DNA of 64,000 nt from positions 1,084,501-1,148,500 of the forward strand of contig CANJKZ010000398.1 in the NCBI GenBank assembly GCA_947471745.1. The letters are read 5' to 3'. The stretch is from Closterium sp. Naga37s-1 (Eukaryota > Streptophyta > Zygnematophyceae > Desmidiales > Closteriaceae). The number at the start of each line of letters is the position of its first letter. Within the stretch, counting starts at the first letter, position 1. The notes under the pieces are model-generated. The model was not told where the DNA came from and searched no databases. It was given only the letters and a program-made list of their open reading frames with translations. Shown here one piece after another: positions 1-14,200 of the stretch. Position numbers and translations under genes: made by a program.

Positions 1-3000
1 GTGCGTTATTTACCCGTATGGTTGGTACCAACAGTAAGTGCGTTACTTACCCGTATGGTTGGTACCAAGAGTAAGTGTGTTACTTACCCGTATGGTTGGT
101 ACCAAGAGTAAGTGCTTTACTTACCCGTATGGTTGGTACCAAGAGTAAGTGTGTTACTTATCCGTATGGTTGGTGTGAAGAGTAAGTGCAATACTTACCC
201 GTATGGTTGGTACTAAGAGTAAGTGCGTTGCTTATCCGTGTGGTTGGTACTAAGGGTAAGTGCGTTACTTACCCGTATGGTTGGTACAAACAGTAAATGT
301 GTTACTTACCCGTATGGATGGTTTCAAGAGTAAGTGCGTTATTTACCCGTATGGTTGGTACCAACAGTAAGTGCGTTACTTACCCGTATGGTTGGTACCA
401 AGAGTAAGTGTGTTACTTACCCGTGTGGTTGGTACCAAGAGTAAGTGCGTTACTTACCCGTATGGTTGGTACAAACAGTAAATGTGTTATTTATCCGTAT
501 GGATGGTATCAAGAGTAAGTGCGTTATTTACCCGTATGGTTGGTACCAACAGTAAGTGCGTTACTTACCCGTATGGTTGGTACCAAGAGTATGTGCAATA
601 CTTACCCGTATGGTTGGTACTAAGAGTAAGTGCGTTGCTTATCCGTGTGGTTGGTACTAAGAGTAAGTGTATACTTACCCGTATGGTTGGTACAAACAGT
701 AAGTGTGCTACTTACTCGTATGGTTGGTACCAAGAGTAGGTGCCTTACTTATCCGTGTGGTTGGTACTAAGAGTAAGTGCGTTACTTACCTGTATGGTTG
801 GTACTAAGAGTAAGTGCGTTACATACCCGTATGGTTGGTACTAAGAGTAAGTGCGTTACTTACCCGTATGGTTGATACCAAGAGTGAGTGCGTTACTTAC
901 CCGTATGGTTGGTACCAAGAGTAAGTGCTTTACTTACCCTTATGGTTGGTACCAAGAGTAAGTGCTTTACTTACCCGTATGGTTGGTACCAAGAGTAAGT
1001 GCTTTACTTACCCGTATGGTTGGTGTGAAGAGTAAGTGCGTTACTTACCCGTATGGTTGGTACTAAGAGTAAGTGCATTGCTTATGCTTATGGTTGGTAC
1101 CAAGATTAAGTGCTTTACTTACCCGTGTGGTTGGTATTCAGAGTAAGTGCGTTACATACCCGTATGGTTGGTACTAAGAGTAAGTGCGTTACATACCCGT
1201 ATGGTTGGTACTAAGAGTAAGTGCGTTACATACCCGTATGGTTGGTACTAAGAGTAAGTGCGTTACTTACCCGTATGGTTGATACCAAGAGTGAGTGCGT
1301 TACTTACCCGTGTGGTTGGTACCAAGAGTAAGTGCGTTACTTACCTGTATGGTTGGTACCAACAGTAAGTGTGTTACTTACCCGTATGGTTGGTACGAAG
1401 AGTAGGTGCGTTACTAACCCGTGTGGTTGGTACTAAGAGTATGTGCGTTACTTACCCGTATGGTTGGTGTAAAGAGTGAGTGCGTTACTTACCCGTATGG
1501 TTGGTACCTAGAGTAAGTGCGTTACTTACCCGTATGGTTGGTGTGGAGAGTAAGTGCAATACTTACCCGTATGGTTGGTACTAAGGGTAAATGCGTTACT
1601 TACCCGTATGGTTGGTACAAACAGTAAATGTGTTACTTACCCGTGTTGTTGGTATTAAGAGTAAGTGCGTTACTTACCAGTATGGTTGGTACTAAGAGCA
1701 AGTGCGTTACTTACCTGTATGGTTGGTACCAACAGCAAGTGTGTTACTTACCCGTATGGTTGGTACTAAGAGTAAGTACGTTACTTACCCGTATGGTTGG
1801 TGTAAAGAGTGAGCGGGTTACTTACCCGTATGGTTGGTACAAAGAGTAAGTGCTTTACTTTCCCGTGTGGTTCATACCAAGAATAAGTGCGTTACTTACC
1901 CGTATGGATGGTGTGAAGAGTATGTGCGATACTAACCCGTATGGTTGGTACTAAGAGTAAGTGCGTTACTCACCGTATGGTTGGTACAAATAGTAGGTGT
2001 GTTACTCACCCGTATGGATGGTTTCGACAGTAAGTGCGTTACTTACCCGTATGGTTGGTACCAAGAATAAGTGCGTTACTTACACGTATGGTTGGTACCA
2101 AGAGTAAGTGCGGTACTTACACGTGTGGTTCGTACCAAGAGTAAGTGCGTTACTTACTCGTGTGGTTCGTACCAAGAGTAAGTGCGTTACTTACCCGTAT
2201 GGTTGGTACCAATAGTAAGTGTGTTACTAACCCGTATGGTTGGTACCAAGAGTATGTGCGTTACTTATCCGTGTGATTGGTACTAAGAGTAAGTGCGTTA
2301 CTCACCCGTATGGTTGGTGTGAAGAGTGAGTGCGGTACTTACCCGTATGGTTGGTACTAAGAGTAAGTTGGTTACTTACCCGTATGGTTGGTACCAAGAG
2401 TAAGTGCGTTACTTACAAGTATGATTGGTACCAAGAGTAAGTGCGTTACTTACCCGTATGGTTGCTACCAAGAGTAAGTGCTTTACTTACCCGTGTGGTT
2501 GGTACCAAGAGTAAGTGCGTTACTTACCCGTATGGTTGCTACCAAGAGTAAGTGCTTTACTTACCCGTGTGGTTGGTACCAAGAGTAAGTGCGTTACTTA
2601 CCCGTATGGTTGGTACCAAGAGTAAGTGCGTTACTTACCTGTATGGTTGGTACCAAGAGTAAGTGCGTTACTTATCCGTATGGTTGGTACCAAGAGTAAG
2701 TGCGTTACTTACCCGTATGGTTGCTACCAAGAGTAAGTGCTTTACTTACTCGTGTGGTTGGTATTAAGAGTAAGTGCGTTACTTACCCGTATGGTTGGTA
2801 CTAAGAGTAAGTTGGTTACTTACCCGTATGGTTGGTACCAAGAGTAAGTGCGTTACTTACCCGTATGATTGGTACCAAGAGTAAGTGCGTTACTTACCCG
2901 TATGGTTGGTACCAAGAGTAAGTGCGTTACTAACCCGTGTGGTTGGTACCAAGAGTAAGTGCTTTACTTACCCGTGTGGTTGCTACCAAGAGTAAGTGCT

Positions 3001-3239
3001 TTACTTACCCGTGTGGTTGGTACCAAGAGTAAGTGCTTTACTTACTCGTGTGGTTGGTATTAAGAGTAAGTGCGTTACTTACCCGTATGGTTGGTACTAA
3101 GAGTAAGTTGGTTACTTACCCGTATGGTTGGTACCAAGAGTAAGTGCGTTACTTACCCGTATGGTTGGTACCAAGAGTAAGTGCGTTACTAACCCGTGTG
3201 GTTGGTACCAAGAGTAAGTGATTGCGTATCCGTGTGGTT

Positions 3240-6200
3240 GGTACTAAGAGTAAGTGCGTTACTCACCCGTATGGTTGGTACAAACAGTAAGTGTGTTACT
3301 TACCCGTATGGGTGGTTTCAAGAGTAAGTGCGTTATTTACCCGTATGGTTGGTACCAACAGTAAGTGCGTTACTTACCCGTATGGTTGGTACCAAGAGTA
3401 AGTGTGTTACTTACCCGTATGGTTGGTACCAAGAGTAAGTGCTTTACTTACCCGTATGGTTGGTACCAAGAGTAAGTGTGTTACTTACCCGTATGGTTGG
3501 TGTGAAGAGTAAGTGCAATACTTACCCGTATGGTTGGTACTAAGAGTAAGTGCGTTGCTTATCCGTGTGGTTGGTACTAAGGGTAAGTGCGTTACTTACC
3601 CGTATGGTTGGTACAAACAGTAAATGTGTTACTTACCCGTATGGATGGTTTCAAGAGTAAGTGCGTTATTTACCCGTATGGTTGGTACCAACAGTAAGTG
3701 CGTTACTTACCCGTATGGTTGGTACCAAGAGTAAGTGTGTTACTTACCCGTGTGGTTGGTACCAAGAGTAAGTGCGTTACATACCCGTATGGTTGGTACA
3801 AACAGTAAATGTGTTATTTACCCGTATGGATGGTATCAAGAGTAAGTGCGTTATTTACCCGTATGGTTGGTACCATCAGTAAGTGCGTTACTTACCCGTA
3901 TGGTTGGTACCAAGAGTATGTGCAATACTTACCCGTATGGTTGGTACTAAGAGTAAGTGCGTTGCTTATCCGTGTGGTTGGTACTAAGAGTAAGTGTGTA
4001 CTTACCCGTATGGTTGGTACAAACACTAAGTGTGCTACTTACTCGTATGGTTGCTACCAAGAGTAGGTGCCTTACTTATCCGTATGGTTGGTACTAAGGG
4101 TAAGTGCGTTACTTACCCGTATGGTTGGTACTAAGAGTAAGTGCGTTACATACCCGTATGGTTGGTACCAAGAGTAAGTGCGTTACTTACCCGTATGGTT
4201 GATACCAAGAGTGAGTGCGTTACTTACCCGTATGGTTGGTACCAAGATTAAGTGCTTTACTTACCCGTATGGTTGGTACCAAGAGTAAGTGCTTTACTTA
4301 CCCGTATGGTTGGTACCAAGAGTAAGTGCGTTACTTACCCGTATGGTTGGTGTATAGAGTGAGTGCGTTACTTACCCGTATGGTTGCTACCAAGAGTAAG
4401 TGCTTTACTTACCCGTGTGGTTGGTACCAAGAGTAAGTGCTTTACTTACTCGTGTGGTTGGTATTAAGAGTAAGTGCGTTACTTACCCGTATGGTTGGTA
4501 CTAAGAGTAAGTTGGTTACTTACCCGTATGGTTGGTACCAAGAGTAAGTGCGTTACTTACCCGTATGATTGGTACCAAGAGTAAGTGCGTTACTTACCCA
4601 TATGGTTGGTACCAAGAGTAAGTGCGTTACTAACCCGTGTGGTTGGTACCAAGAGTAAGTGCGTTACTCACCCGTATGGTTGGTACAAACAGTAAGTGCG
4701 TTGCTTATCCGTGTGGTTGGTACTAAGGGTAAGTGCGTTACTTACCCGTATGGTTGGTACAAACAGTAAATGTGTTACTTACCCGTATGGATGGTTTCAA
4801 GAGTAAGTGTGTTATTTACCCGTATGGTTGGTACCAACAGTAAGTGCGTTACTTACCCGTATGGTTGGTACCAAGAGTAATTGTGTTACTTACCCGTGTG
4901 GTTGGTACCAAGAGTAAGTGCGTTACTTACCCGTATGGTTGGTACAAACAGTAAATGTGTTATTTATCCGTATGGATGGTATCAAGAGTAAGTGCGTTAT
5001 TTACCCGTATGGTTGGTACCAACAGTAAGTGCATTACTTACCCGTATGGTTGGTACCAAGAGTAAGTGCAATACTTACCCGTATGGTTGGTACTAAGAGT
5101 AAGTGCGCTGCTTATTCGTGTGGTTGGTACTAAGAGTAAGTGTATACTTACCCGTATGGTTGGTACAAACAGTAAGTGTGCTACTTACTCGTATGGTTGG
5201 TACCAAGAGTAGGTGCCTTACTTATCCGTGTGGTTGGTACTAAGAGTAAGTGCGTTACTCACCCGTATGGTTGGTACTAAGAGTAAGTGCGTTACATACC
5301 CGTATGGTTGGTACTAAGAGTAAGTGCGTTACTTACCCGTATGGTTGATACCAAGAGTGAGTGCGTTACTTACCCGTATGGTTGGTACCAAGATTAAGTG
5401 CTTTACTTACCCGTATGGTTGGTACCAAGAGTAAGTGCTTTACTTACCCGTATGGTTGGTACCAAGAGTAAGTGCATTATTTACCCGTATGGTTGGTGTA
5501 AAGAGTGAGTGCGTTACTTACCCGTATGGTTGCTACCAAGAGTAAGTGCTTTACTTACCCGTGTGGTTGGTACCAAGAGTAAGTGCTTTACTTACTCGTG
5601 TGGTTGGTATTAAGAGTAAGTGCGTTATTTACCCGTATGGTTGGTACTAAGAGTAAGTTGGTTACTTACCCGTATGGTTGGTACCAAGAGTAAGTGCGTT
5701 ACTTACCCGTATGATTGGTACCAAGAGTAAGTGCGTTACTTACCGGTATGGTTGGTACCAAGAGTAAGTGCGTTACTAACCCGTGTGGTTGGTACCAAGA
5801 GTAAGTGCGTTGCGTATCCGTGTGGTTGGTACTAAGAGTAAGTGCGTTACTCACCCGTATGGTTGGTACAAACAGTAAGTGTGTTACTTACCCGTATGGG
5901 TGGTTTCAAGAGTAAGTGCGTTATTTACCCGTATGGTTGGTACCAACAGTAAGTGCGTTACTTACCCGTATGGTTGGTACCAAGAGTAAGTGTGTTACTT
6001 ACCCGTATGGTTGGTACCAAGAGTAAGTGCTTTACTTACCCGTATGGTTGGTACCAAGAGTAAGTGTGTTACTTACCCGTATGGTTGGTGTGAAGAGTAA
6101 GTGCAATACTTACCCGTATGGTTGGTACTAAGAGTAAGTGCGTTGCTTATCCGTGTGGTTGGTACTAAGGGTAAGTGCGTTACTTACCCGTATGGTTGGT

Positions 6201-9200
6201 ACAAACAGTAAATGTGTTACTTACCCGTATGGATGGTTTCAAGAGTAAGTGCGTTATTTACCCGTATGGTTGGTACCAACAGTAAGTGCGTTACTTACCC
6301 GTATGGTTGGTACCAAGAGTAAGTGTGTTACTTACCCGTGTGGTTGGTACCAAGAGTAAGTGCGTTACATACCCGTATGGTTGGTACAAACAGTAAATGT
6401 GTTATTTACCCGTATGGATGGTATCAAGAGTAAGTGCGTTATTTACCCGTATGGTTGGTACCATCAGTAAGTGCGTTACTTACCCGTATGGTTGGTACCA
6501 AGAGTATGTGCAATACTTACCCGTATGGTTGGTACTAAGAGTAAGTGCGTTGCTTATCCGTGTGGTTGGTACTAAGAGTAAGTGTGTACTTACCAGTATG
6601 GTTGGTACAAACAGTAAGTGTGCTACTTACTCGTATGGTTGCTACCAAGAGTAGGTGCCTTACTTATCCGTGTGGTTGGTACTAAGAGTAAGTGCGTTAC
6701 ATACCCGTATGGTTGGTACTAAGAGTAAGTGCGTTACTTACCCGTATGGTTGATACCAAGAGTGAGTGCGTTACTTACCCGTATGGTTGGTACCAAGATT
6801 AAGTGCTTTACTTACCCGTATGGTTGGTACCAAGAGTAAGTGCTTTACTTACCCGTATGGTTGGTACCAAGAGTAAGTGCGTTACTTACCCGTATGGTTG
6901 ATGTATAGAGTGAGTGCGTTACTTACCCGTATGGTTGCTACCAAGAGTAAGTGCTTTACTTACCCGTGTGGTTGGTACCAAGAGTAAGTGCTTTACTTAC
7001 TCGTGTGGTTGGTATTAAGAGTAAGTGCGTTACTTACCCGTATGGTTGGTACTAAGAGTAAGTTGGTTACTTACCCGTATGGTTGGTACCAAGAGTAAGT
7101 GCGTTACTTACCCGTATGATTGGTACCAAGAGTAAGTGCGTTACTTACCCATATGGTTGGTACCAAGAGTAAGTGCGTTACTAACCCGTGTGGTTGGTAC
7201 CAAGAGTAAGTGCGTTACTCACCCGTATGGTTGGTACAAACAGTAAGTGCGTTGCTTATCCGTGTGGTTGGTACTAAGGGTAAGTGCGTTACTTACCCGT
7301 ATGGTTGGTACAAACAGTAAATGTGTTACTTACCCGTATGGATGGTTTCAAGAGTAAGTGTGTTATTTACCCGTATGGTTGGTACCAACAGTAAGTGCGT
7401 TACTTACCCGTATGGTTGGTACCAAGAGTAATTGTGTTACTTACCCGTGTGGTTGGTACCAAGAGTAAGTGCGTTACTTACCCGTATGGTTGGTACAAAC
7501 AGTAAATGTGTTATTTATCCGTATGGATGGTATCAAGAGTAAGTGCGTTATTTACCCGTATGGTTGGTACCAACAGTAAGTGCGTTACTTACCCGTATGG
7601 TTGGTACCAAGAGTAAGTGCAATACTTACCCGTATGGTTGGTACTAAGAGTAAGTGCGTTGCTTATCCGTGTGGTTGGTACTAAGAGTAAGTGTATACTT
7701 ACCCGTATGGTTGGTACAAACAGTAAGTGTGCTACTTACTCGTATGGTTGGTACCAAGAGTAGGTGCCTTACTTATCCGTGTGGTTGGTACTAAGAGTAA
7801 GTGCGTTACTTACCCGTATGGTTGGTACTAAGAGTAAGTGCGTTACATACCCGTATGGTTGGTACTAAGAGTAAGTGCGTTACTTACCCGTATGGTTGAT
7901 ACCAAGAGTAAGTGCGTTACTTACCCGTATGGTTGGTACCAAGAGTAAGTGCTTTACTTACCCTTATGGTTGGTACCAAGAGTAAGTGCTTTACTTACCC
8001 GTATGGTTGGTACCAAGAGTAAGTGCTTTACTTACCCGTATGGTTGGTGTGAAGAGTAAGTGCAATACTTACCCGTATGGTTGGTACTAAGAGTAAGTGC
8101 GTTGCTTATCCGTGTGGTTGGTACTAAAGGTAAATGCGTTACTTATCCGTATGGTTGGTACAAACAGTAAATGTGTTACTTACCCGTATGGATGGTATCA
8201 AGAGTAAGTGCGTTACTTACCCGTATGGTTGGTACCAACAGTAAGTGCGTTACTTACCCATATGGTTGGTACCAAGAGTAAGTGCAATACTTACCCGTAT
8301 GGTTGGTACTAAGAGTAAGTGCGTTGCTTATCCGTGTGGTTGGTACTAAGAGTAAGTGTGTACTTACCCGTATGGTTGGTACAAACAGTAAGTGTGCTAC
8401 TTACCCGTATGGTTGGTACCAGGAGTAGGTGCCTTACTTATCCGTGTGGTTGGTACTAAGAGTAAGTGCGGTACTTACCCGTATGGTTGGTACTAAGAGT
8501 AAGTGCGTTACATACCCGTATGGTTGGTACTAAGAGTAAGTGCGTTACTTACCCGTATGGTTGATACCAAGAGTGAGTGCGTTACTTACCCGTATGGTTG
8601 GTACCAAGAGTAAGTGCTTTACTTACCCTTATGGTTGGTACCAAGAGTAAGTGCTTTACTTACCTGTATGGTTGGTACCAAGAGTAAGTGCTTTACTTAC
8701 CCGTATGGTTGGTGTGAAGAGTAAGTGCAATACTTACCCGTATGGTTGGTACTAAGAGTAAGTGCGTTACTTACCCGTATGGTTGGTACTAAGAGTAAGT
8801 GCATTAGTTACGCTTATGGTTGGTACCAAGAGTAAGTGCTTTACTTACCCGTGTGGTTGGTATTCAGAGTAAGTGCGTTACATACCCGTATGGTTGGTAC
8901 TAAGAGTAAGTGCGTTACATACCCGTATGGTTGGTACTAAGAGTAAGTGCGTTACTTACCCGTATGGTTGATACCAAGAGTGAGTGCGTTACTTACCCGT
9001 ATGGTTGGTACCAAGATTAAGTGCTTTACTTACCCGTATGGTTGGTACCAAGAGTAAGTGCTTTACTTACCCGTATGGTTGGTACCAAGAGTAAGTGCGT
9101 TACTTACCCGTATGGTTGATGTATAGAGTGAGTGCGTTACTTACCCGTATGGTTGCTACCAAGAGTAAGTGCTTTACTTACCCGTGTGGTTGGTACCAAG

Positions 9201-11216
9201 AGTAAGTGCTTTACTTACTCGTGTGGTTGGTATTAAGAGTAAGTGCGTTACTTACCCGTATGGTTGGTACTAAGAGTAAGTTGGTTACTTACCCGTATGG
9301 TTGGTACCAAGAGTAAGTGCGTTACTTACCCGTATGATTGGTACCAAGAGTAAGTGCGTTACTTACCCATATGGTTGGTACCAAGAGTAAGTGCGTTACT
9401 AACCCGTGTGGTTGGTACCAAGAGTAAGTGCGTTACTCACCCGTATGGTTGGTACAAACAGTAAGTGCGTTGCTTATCCGTGTGGTTGGTACTAAGGGTA
9501 AGTGCGTTACTTACCCGTATGGTTGGTACAAACAGTAAATGTGTTACTTACCCGTATGGATGGTTTCAAGAGTAAGTGTGTTATTTACCCGTATGGTTGG
9601 TACCAACAGTAAGTGCGTTACTTACCCGTATGGTTGGTACCAAGAGTAATTGTGTTACTTACCCGTGTGGTTGGTACCAAGAGTAAGTGCGTTACTTACC
9701 CGTATGGTTGGTACAAACAGTAAATGTGTTATTTATCCGTATGGATGGTATCAAGAGTAAGTGCGTTATTTACCCGTATGGTTGGTACCAACAGTAAGTG
9801 CGTTACTTACCCGTATGGTTGGTACCAAGAGTAAGTGCAATACTTACCCGTATGGTTGGTACTAAGAGTAAGTGCGTTGCTTATCCGTGTGGTTGGTACT
9901 AAGAGTAAGTGTATACTTACCCGTATGGTTGGTACAAACAGTAAGTGTGCTACTTACTCGTATGGTTGGTACCAAGAGTAGGTGCCTTACTTATCCGTGT
10001 GGTTGGTACTAAGAGTAAGTGCGTTACTTACCCGTATGGTTGGTACTAAGAGTAAGTGCGTTACATACCCGTATGGTTGGTACTAAGAGTAAGTGCGTTA
10101 CTTACCCGTATGGTTGATACCAAGAGTAAGTGCGTTACTTACCCGTATGGTTGGTACCAAGAGTAAGTGCTTTACTTACCCTTATGGTTGGTACCAAGAG
10201 TAAGTGCTTTACTTACCCGTATGGTTGGTACCAAGAGTAAGTGCTTTACTTACCCGTATGGTTGGTGTGAAGAGTAAGTGCAATACTTACCCGTATGGTT
10301 GGTACTAAGAGTAAGTGCGTTGCTTATCCGTGTGGTTGGTACTAAAGGTAAATGCGTTACTTATCCGTATGGTTGGTACAAACAGTAAATGTGTTACTTA
10401 CCCGTATGGATGGTATCAAGAGTAAGTGCGTTACTTACCCGTATGGTTGGTACCAACAGTAAGTGCGTTACTTACCCATATGGTTGGTACCAAGAGTAAG
10501 TGCAATACTTACCCGTATGGTTGGTACTAAGAGTAAGTGCGTTGCTTATCCGTGTGGTTGGTACTAAGAGTAAGTGTGTACTTACCCGTATGGTTGGTAC
10601 AAACAGTAAGTGTGCTACTTACCCGTATGGTTGGTACCAGGAGTAGGTGCCTTACTTATCCGTGTGGTTGGTACTAAGAGTAAGTGCGGTACTTACCCGT
10701 ATGGTTGGTACTAAGAGTAAGTGCGTTACATACCCGTATGGTTGGTACTAAGAGTAAGTGCGTTACTTACCCGTATGGTTGATACCAAGAGTGAGTGCGT
10801 TACTTACCCGTATGGTTGGTACCAAGAGTAAGTGCTTTACTTACCCTTATGGTTGGTACCAAGAGTAAGTGCTTTACTTACCTGTATGGTTGGTACCAAG
10901 AGTAAGTGCTTTACTTACCCGTATGGTTGGTGTGAAGAGTAAGTGCAATACTTACCCGTATGGTTGGTACTAAGAGTAAGTGCGTTACTTACCCGTATGG
11001 TTGGTACTAAGAGTAAGTGCATTAGTTACGCTTATGGTTGGTACCAAGAGTAAGTGCTTTACTTACCCGTGTGGTTGGTATTCAGAGTAAGTGCGTTACA
11101 TACCCGTATGGTTGGTACTAAGAGTAAGTGCGTTACATACCCGTATGGTTGGTACTAAGAGTAAGTGCGTTACTTACCCGTATGGTTGATACCAAGAGTG
11201 AGTGCGTTACTTACCC
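3240..11216. repeat. Higher-order duplications inside the satellite
   Basis: Marker variants recur at fixed long offsets. The stretch starting at 3,240 recurs at 5,828 (offset 2,588 = 69 x 37 + 35). The rare variant GAGTAATTG occurs at 4,875, 7,426 and 9,644 (offsets 2,551 and 2,218). ATGTATAGAG occurs at 6,901 and 9,119, and TATTCAGAG at 8,861 and 11,079 (both offset 2,218). All offsets are whole numbers of units minus 2 bp, because one short 35-bp unit sits in each block. This shows recent segmental duplication of 60-70-unit blocks. Confidence 0.85.
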
Positions 11217-14200
11217 GTGTGGTTGGTACCAAGAGTAAGTGCGTTACTTACCTGTATGGTTGGTACCAACGGTAAGTGTGTTACTTACCCGTATGGTTGG
11301 TACCAAGAGTAGGTGCGTTACTAACCCGTGTGGTTGGTACTAAGAGTATGTGCGTTACTTACCCGTATGGTTGGTGTAAAGAGTGAGTGCGTTACTTATC
11401 CGTATGGTTGGTACCTAGAGTAAGTACGTTACTTACCCGTATGGTTGGTGTGAAGAGTAAGTGCAATACTTACCCGTATGGTTGGTACTAATAGTAAGTG
11501 CGTTGCTTATCCGTGTGGTTGGTACTAAGGGTAAATGCGTTACTTACCCGTATGGTTGGTACAAACAGTAAATGTGTTACTTACCCGTATGGATGGTTTC
11601 AAGAGTAAGTGCGTTATTTACCCGTATGGTTGGTACCAACAGTAAGTGCGTTACTTACCCGTATGGTTGGTACCAAGAGTAAGTGCAATACTTACCCGTA
11701 TGGTTGGTACTAAGAGTAAGTGCGTTGCTTATCCGTGTGGTTGGTACTAAGGGTAAATGCGTTACTTACCCGTATGGTTGGTACAAACAGTAAATGTGTT
11801 ACTTACCCGTATGGATGGTTTCAAGAGTAAGTGCGTTATTTACCCGTATGGTTGGTACCAACAGTAAGTGCGTTACTTACCCGTATGGTTGGTACCAAGA
11901 GTAAGTGCAATACTTACCCGTATGGTTGGTACTAAGAGTAAGTGCGTTGCTTATCCGTGTGGTTGGTACTAAGAGTAAGTGTGTACTTACCCGTATGGTT
12001 GGTACAAACAGTAAGTGTGCTACTTACCCGTATGGTTGGTACCAAGAGGAGGTGCCTTACTTATCCGTGTGGTTGGTACTAAGAGTAAGTGCGTTACTTA
12101 CCCGTATGGTTGGTACCAAGAGTAAGTGTGTTACTTACCCGTATGGTTGGTACCAAGAGTAAGTGCTTTACTTACCCGTATGGTTGGTACCAAGAGTAAG
12201 TGTGTTACTTACCCGTATGGTTGGTGTGAAGAGTAAGTGCAATACTTACCCGTATGGTTGGTACTAAGAGTAAGTGCGTTGCTTATCCGTGTGGTTGGTA
12301 CTAAGGGTAAGTGCGTTACTTACCCGTATGGTTGGTACAAACAGTTAATGTGTTACTTACCCGTATGGATGGTTTCAAGAGTAAGTGCGTTATTTACCCG
12401 TATGGTTGGTACCAACAGTAAGTGCGTTACTTACCCGTATGGTTGGTACCAAGAGTAAGTGTGTTACTTACCCGTGTGGTTGGTACCAAGAGTAAGTGCG
12501 TTACTTACCCGTATGGTTGGTACAAACAGTAAATGTGTTATTTATCCGTATGGATGATATCAAGAGTAAGTGCGTTATTTACCCGTATGGTTGGTACCAA
12601 CAGTAAGTGCGTTACTTACCCGTATGGTTGGTACCAAGAGTAAGTGCAATACTTACCCGTATGGTTGGTACTAAGAGTAAGTGCGTTGCTTATCCGTGTG
12701 GTTGGTACTAGGAGTAAGTGTATACTTACCCGTATGGTTGGTACAAACAGTAAGTGTGCTACTTACTCGTATGGTTGGTACCAAGAGTAGGTGCCTTACT
12801 TATCCGTGTGGTTGGTACTAAGAGTAAGTGCGTTACTTACCCGTATGGTTGGTACTAAGAGTAAGTGCGTTACATACCCGTATGGTTGGTACTAAGAGTA
12901 AGTGCGTTACTTACCCGTATGGTTGATACCAAGAGTAAGTGCGTTACTTACCCGTATGGTTGGTACCAAGAGTAAGTGCTTTACTTACCCTTATGGTTGG
13001 TACCAAGAGTAAGTGCTTTACTTACCCGTATGGTTGGTACCAAGAGTAAGTGCTTTACTTACCCGTATGGTTGGTGTGAAGAGTAAGTGCAATACTTACC
13101 CGTATGGTTGGTACTAAGAGTAAGTGCGTTACTTACCCGTATGGTTGGTACTAAGAGTAAGTGCATTACTTACGCTTATGGTTGGTACCAAGAGTAAGTG
13201 CTTTACTTACCCGTGTGGTTGGTATTCAGAGTAAGTGCGTTACATACCCGTATGGTTGGTACTAAGAGTAAGTGCGTTACATACCCGTATGGTTGGTACT
13301 AAGAGTAAGTGCGTTACTTACCCGTATGGTTGATACCAAGAGTGAGTGCGTTACTTACCCGTGTGGTTGGTACCAAGAGTAAGTGCGTTACTTACCTGTA
13401 TGGTTGGTACCAACAGTAAGTGTGTTACTTACCCGTGTGGTTGGTACCAAGAGTAAGTGCGTTACTTACCTGTATGGTTGGTACCAACAGTAAGTGTGTT
13501 ACTTACCCGTATGGTTGGTACCAAGAGTATGTGCGTTACTTACCCGTATGGTTGGTGTAAAGAGTGAGTGCGTTACTTACCCGTATGGTTGGTACCTAGA
13601 ATAAGTGCGTTACTTACCCGTATGGTTGGTGTGAAGAGTAAGTGCAATACTTACCCGTATGGTTGGTACTAAGAGTAAGTGCGTTGCTTATCCGTGTGGT
13701 TGGTACTAAGGGTAAATGCGTTACTTACCCGTATGGTTGGTACAAACAGTAAATGTGTTACTTACCCGTATGGATGGTATCAAGAGTAAGTGCGTTATTT
13801 ACCCGTATGGTTGGTACCAACAGTAAGTGCGTTACTTACCCGTATGGTTGGTACCAAGAGTAAGTGCAATACTTACCCGTATGGTTGGTACTAAGAGTAA
13901 GTGCGTTGCTTATCCGTGTGGTTGGTACTAAGAGTAAGTGTGTACTTACCCGTATGGTTGGTACAAACAGTAAGTGTGCTACTTACCCGTATGGTTGGTA
14001 CCAAGAGTAGGTGCCTTACTTATCCGTGTGGTTGGTACTAAGAGTAAGTGCGTTACTTACCCGTATGGTTGGTACTAAGAGTAAGTGCGGTACTTACCCG
14101 TATGGTTGGTACTAAGAGTAAGTTGGTTACTTACCCGTATGGTTGGTACCAAGAGTAAGTGCGTTACTTATCCGTATGGTTGGTACCAAGAGTAAGTGCG

